A DNA stretch of 64,000 nucleotides, taken from positions 62,001-126,000 of the forward strand of contig NZ_LMDW01000004.1 in the NCBI RefSeq assembly GCF_001425205.1, read 5' to 3'. Source of the DNA: Variovorax sp. Root411 (lineage in GTDB: Bacteria > Pseudomonadota > Gammaproteobacteria > Burkholderiales > Burkholderiaceae_C). The translations under genes were made by a program, and so were the position numbers. Under the pieces are notes generated by a model, which was given only the letters and a program-made list of their open reading frames with translations, was not told the DNA's origin and did no database searches. Positions 60,914 through 64,000 of this stretch are shown piece by piece. Position 1 is the stretch's first letter, and each line of letters starts with the position of its first letter.

Positions 60914-62056
60914 TCAGGCGTGCGCGGGCTCGCCCTTGGGCCTGGGCGCAGGGGCGGACGACGCCACGCCGAGCCCTTGGTAGTAGTGGCCGACCTTGGT
61001 GGCGAGGAACTGCCCGAGCGGCGCCTGCTCCTGGCCGACGAAGCCGCGCGCGGGGAGCTTGCCTTGCCGCAGCAGCTCGAACACGCCGACGACGCCGGCG
61101 GCCGTGGTCAGCTCGATGGCGGTGCGGTCCTTGCCGCGCAGCGGCGCTCCGAACACCCGCCCGACGCGCGTCTCCTGCTCGAAGCGGCCGTCGCGCCGGC
61201 CGGAGGCCGAGGCGAACAGGATCACCACGTCTTCGCGGCTGTGCGGAACGGCATGCTCGAGCACTTGGCGCAGCAGGTCGCGCCGCTCAATCAGGCGCAG
61301 GTCGTGCAGCAGGAAGTTCATCGCGTCGCAATGGCCGGGGTAGCGGATGGTCTTGTAGTCGAGGTTGCGCACCTTGCCCGCGAGCGTCTCGCACAGCGTG
61401 CCCAGGCCGCCGGAGGTGTTGAAGGCTTCGAAGGCCTCGGCATCGAGCGTGAAGGTCTCGTGCCCTTCCATCGGCTGCACCGACACCAGCTGGCCGTTCA
61501 CGATGGCGTCGCACGGATTGCAGTATTCGTTGATGACGCCGTCGATGCTCCAGGTGAAGTTGTAGCGCAGGCTGTTGGTGGCATTGCGCGTGAGGGCGCC
61601 CACGCGCAGGCGCAGGTCGTAGAGCTCGTCGAAGCGGCTGGCGAGGTAGCCGCCGAGCATGCCGATCACGCCGGGCGCCAGGCCGCTCTGGGGCATGAGG
61701 ACCGAGGTGGCCGTCTTCGAGATCTCGCGGATGGCTTTCGTCGCCGCCACGTCCTCGGTGAGGTCGAAGTAGTGGACACCGCATGCCGCCGCTTCGGTGG
61801 CCACGCGCTGCGCGAGGAAGAACGGCAGGCAGTTGATCACCACCGAGTGCGCGCGCAGCGTCGTGCGCAGGTCTTCGGTGTTTTCGACGTCGAGCGCAAT
61901 GCGCTGCACCAGCGGATCGTTTTCATCGCCGCCGCCCGGCCTCACGTCGGCCAGCGTCACGGGCAGGCGGTGGTACTCCGCGATCATGTCGGCCACTGTG
62001 CTGCCGACCTTGCCGGCACCCAGGACGAGCACTTTTTCGATCTTCACTTTCGTCAT
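60914..62056 (-). CDS. Saccharopine dehydrogenase family protein
   Basis: A 380-residue protein with the Rossmann motif VLVLGAGKVGSTVADMI and the family segment VVINCLPFFLAQRVATEAA followed by GVHYFDLTEDV and PQSGLAPGVIGMLGG. Members oxidise or reduce amino-acid conjugates such as saccharopine or carboxynorspermidine. The ATG at 62056 is preceded by AGGAGAAAAGAA. Downstream DadA-like and divergent amino-acid importer genes suggest an amino-acid catabolic unit, perhaps for lysine-related compounds. Confidence 0.9.
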   Translation of the reverse strand: MTKVKIEKVLVLGAGKVGSTVADMIAEYHRLPVTLADVRPGGGDENDPLVQRIALDVENTEDLRTTLRAHSVVINCLPFFLAQRVATEAAACGVHYFDLTEDVAATKAIREISKTATSVLMPQSGLAPGVIGMLGGYLASRFDELYDLRLRVGALTRNATNSLRYNFTWSIDGVINEYCNPCDAIVNGQLVSVQPMEGHETFTLDAEAFEAFNTSGGLGTLCETLAGKVRNLDYKTIRYPGHCDAMNFLLHDLRLIERRDLLRQVLEHAVPHSREDVVILFASASGRRDGRFEQETRVGRVFGAPLRGKDRTAIELTTAAGVVGVFELLRQGKLPARGFVGQEQAPLGQFLATKVGHYYQGLGVASSAPAPRPKGEPAHA

Positions 62057-62387
62057 TTCTTTTCTCCTGCGGGGCAACGTTGCCCTGTGAAAAGAACTGT
62101 AGAAGCGAGTCCTGGCGGATGGTAGAGAGCAGATCGGCGAAAGGGCGGCGCGCTTCGTCGTTCCGACGACGCGGTTCGTCAAATGTGCCCCGACGCCCCG
62201 CCAGGACCCGGTAAAACGGTGGCGCGGGCTGCATTTCGCCGAAGACGCTGACGGTTTGACGAGAGAATTCCGTCATCCTGACGATGTGCCGCGTTGAATG
62301 TGACAGTCCGGACTTCTAGACTTGGACCCGGGCCGGAAAGCGATACTTTCCTTTTCTTTTATGGCGAGCTTCTTGCTTGGAGTGATT

Positions 62388-63221
62388 GTGCTGACCAAAC
62401 GAATCCTTTTCCGTGCCCTCGTGGCTGTGACAACCGTCTGCGCGCTGGGCTCTGCCTTTGCCCAGGAACCCGAGAGCTCGCTGGCCCGGGTGCAGCGCAC
62501 CAAGGTGTTGCGCGTCGGCGCCGTCGCAGGTGCCATTCCGTATTTCGCCAAGGACATCAGCAACGGCAAGTGGGAGGGCTTCGGACCCGACTTCGCGGAA
62601 AGCCTGGCGCAGAAGCTCGGCGCGAAGGTCGAATACGTCGAAACCACCTGGGGCAACGCGGTGCTCGACCTGCAGTCCAACAAGATCGACGCCATGTTCG
62701 GCATGGCCCCCACGCCGGCCCGCAAGGAAGTGGTGGGCTTCTCGGACACGCTTTTCGACAACACCTACACCGTGGTGTGCAAGAAAGGCATCCCGCAGAA
62801 GACCTGGGAGCAGCTGAACGCGCCCGACATGAAGATCGTCGTGGACGTCGGCTCCAGCCATGACCAGCTCGCCACGCGCGTGCTGCCCAAGGCGGACGTC
62901 TCTCGCCTCGAAAACTCGGGCGCCGCCACGATGTCGCTGCAGGCCGGCCGCTCCGATTGCCAGGTGCTTGTGATCCTGCTCGCCCAACCGCTGCTCGCCA
63001 AGCGCGCATCCATCGGCACCATGTACATCCCGCAGCCGGTCTACACCGCCCCGGTGAGCATCGGCCTGCGCAAGGAGGCCGACACCGGCATGCAGAAGGC
63101 CGTCAACGCCTGGCTGGCCGAAGTTCGCGCGAAGGGCGAAGTCCGCGGCGTGATCCTGAAGAACATGGAAAAACTCGCGGGCGTGCCCGCCAGCGCATTC
63201 CCGCCCGAAATCAAGTTCTGA
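62388..63221 (+). CDS. Polar amino-acid ABC transporter substrate-binding protein
   Basis: A 277-residue family 3 binding protein. The signal peptide LTKRILFRALVAVTTVCAL ends near SAFAQ; VLRVGAVAGAIPYFAKDI, WEGFGPDFAESLAQKLGAKV and LQSNKIDAMFGMAPTPARK are the family hallmarks. The GTG at 62388 has GGAGTGATT before it and gives a normal leader; an ATG at 62361 is the alternative. It is divergent from the saccharopine dehydrogenase-like gene and is followed 10 bases later by the permease gene. Confidence 0.92.
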   Translation: MLTKRILFRALVAVTTVCALGSAFAQEPESSLARVQRTKVLRVGAVAGAIPYFAKDISNGKWEGFGPDFAESLAQKLGAKVEYVETTWGNAVLDLQSNKIDAMFGMAPTPARKEVVGFSDTLFDNTYTVVCKKGIPQKTWEQLNAPDMKIVVDVGSSHDQLATRVLPKADVSRLENSGAATMSLQAGRSDCQVLVILLAQPLLAKRASIGTMYIPQPVYTAPVSIGLRKEADTGMQKAVNAWLAEVRAKGEVRGVILKNMEKLAGVPASAFPPEIKF

Positions 63222-63231
63222 GGACGCTTCG

Positions 63232-64000
63232 ATGGACAGCGTGGAATCTTCGAGCGAGCCGAAGAGCCGCTCCCAGCTCGGCACGGCGCTGCTGGTCGTC
63301 CTGGCCCTCGCGGGCGCCTGGGCCGCCGTGAAGCACTTCTCGGGCGGAGCCCTGGGGGCCGGTGCAGCCGGCTACGACTGGGACTTCGGCGTGCTCTGGA
63401 AATTCCGGGGCCTGCTGGTGTCGGGCCTGCTCTACACCTTGCTCTTCACGGTGATCTGCGTGGTGCTGGGGCTGCTCGTCGGCCTGGTCACGGGGCTGGG
63501 CCGGCTCTCGAGCAACCCGCTCATCACCGCGCCGCTGCGTGCCTACATCGAGGTCTTCCGCTGCACGCCGGTGCTGGTCCAGCTCGTCTGGTTCTACTAC
63601 GCGCTGCCGGTGCTGACCGGGCTCGAGATGTCGGCCGTGGTGGCCGCCACGCTGTGCCTGTCGCTCTACGGCGGGGCCTTCTATTCGGAGATCGTGCGCG
63701 GCGGGATCATTTCGATCGACCCCGGCCAGACCGAGGCCGCCAAGGCAATCGGCATGACGCGGCTGCAGCTGCTGCGGCGCGTGATCCTTCCGCAGGCCTT
63801 CAAGAAAATGGTGCCGCCGCTGATGAACCAGTCGATCATGCAGCTGAAGAACACCTCGCTGCTGTCGGTGCTGGCGGTGCCCGACCTGCTCTACCAGGGC
63901 CAGGTCATCGCCCACGACACCTACCGGCCGCTGGAGCTCTATACCTTCATCGCGATCGCCTACTTCGCGGTCCTGCTGCCCATCACGATCTGGGCCAAGC
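63232..64000 (+). CDS. Polar amino-acid ABC transporter permease, 3' end beyond window
   Basis: The first 256 residues of a HisM/GlnP-type permease. After a polar N-terminus (MDSVESSSEPKSRSQLG) there are several membrane helices, with FRGLLVSGLLYTLLFTVICV and the coupling loop EAAKAIGMTRLQLLRRVILP followed by PQAF. It forms the channel for the binding protein encoded just upstream; the ATPase gene should lie past base 64000. The gene is cut by the window end. Confidence 0.92.
   Translation, partial: MDSVESSSEPKSRSQLGTALLVVLALAGAWAAVKHFSGGALGAGAAGYDWDFGVLWKFRGLLVSGLLYTLLFTVICVVLGLLVGLVTGLGRLSSNPLITAPLRAYIEVFRCTPVLVQLVWFYYALPVLTGLEMSAVVAATLCLSLYGGAFYSEIVRGGIISIDPGQTEAAKAIGMTRLQLLRRVILPQAFKKMVPPLMNQSIMQLKNTSLLSVLAVPDLLYQGQVIAHDTYRPLELYTFIAIAYFAVLLPITIWAK

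Noticed and set aside
1-64000. CRISPR arrays, rRNA genes, tRNA genes and riboswitches
   Set aside because: No regularly spaced direct repeats and no rRNA- or tRNA-like sequence were seen on either strand; no known riboswitch core was recognised.

Overview
The DNA is GC-rich and almost wholly bacterial-chromosomal in style. Its gene content is dominated by branched-chain-type (Liv) ABC transporters, tripartite-tricarboxylate (Bug/TctC) solute-binding proteins, short-chain dehydrogenases, acyl-CoA enzymes and AraC/MarR regulators. This is characteristic of Burkholderiales, family Comamonadaceae. A GCCGCC-type double hairpin at 50461-50495 resembles a dispersed repeat I recall from Variovorax-like genomes, so Variovorax or a close relative is my best guess (inference, no search done).

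Layout. 1-3215 (minus): Liv-type transporter (solute-binding protein, LivH, LivM, start of LivG). 3487-7431: SDR, fumarylacetoacetase-family enzyme, flavin reductase and a second Liv-type binding protein. 7439-8931: an intact IS110-family (IS1111-type) insertion sequence with 14-bp inverted repeats and a structured non-coding segment that probably encodes its guide RNA; it sits directly against the start of the binding-protein gene. 9218-9748: MarR regulator with an array of TCAA/TTGA half-sites upstream. 9749-11808: a gene graveyard with frameshifted CorC/HlyC-type and SDR remnants. 11809-21032: a compact catabolic cluster (AraC, cupin dioxygenase, zinc alcohol dehydrogenase, SDR, full Liv transporter, AraC). 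21133-26560 (minus): pectate lyase without a recognisable signal peptide, then a GMC oxidoreductase / aldehyde dehydrogenase / Bug operon. About 27.6-33.5 kb: a small integrative element with a P4-type integrase, an AlpA-like regulator, two tandem inovirus-Gp2-like proteins, an unknown AT-richer gene and a 36-bp perfect palindrome. 33556-42350: PhnD-like binding protein, two-component system, AfuABC/iron-type ABC transporter and AraC. 42430-58411 (all minus): a long acyl-CoA degradation region with CoA ligases, acyl-CoA dehydrogenase, enoyl-CoA hydratase, thiolase-like proteins, DUF35, MaoC pair, thioesterases, CaiB and Bug proteins. 59146-64000: small secreted DUF995-like protein, DadA-like amino-acid dehydrogenase, saccharopine-dehydrogenase-like protein and the start of a polar amino-acid ABC transporter.

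How it fits together. The window reads as a scavenging locus: high-affinity binding proteins bring in organic acids or aromatics, dehydrogenases and dioxygenases attack them, and the 42-58 kb region activates the products to CoA thioesters and shortens them by a beta-oxidation-like route. The genes at 43454-49535 overlap in an unbroken chain of 4-base start/stop overlaps, so they are probably made in fixed ratio. The most unusual signals are the IS guide-RNA candidate, the palindrome and unknown genes in the integrative element, and a thiolase-like protein next to DUF35 that has lost the usual nucleophilic cysteine.
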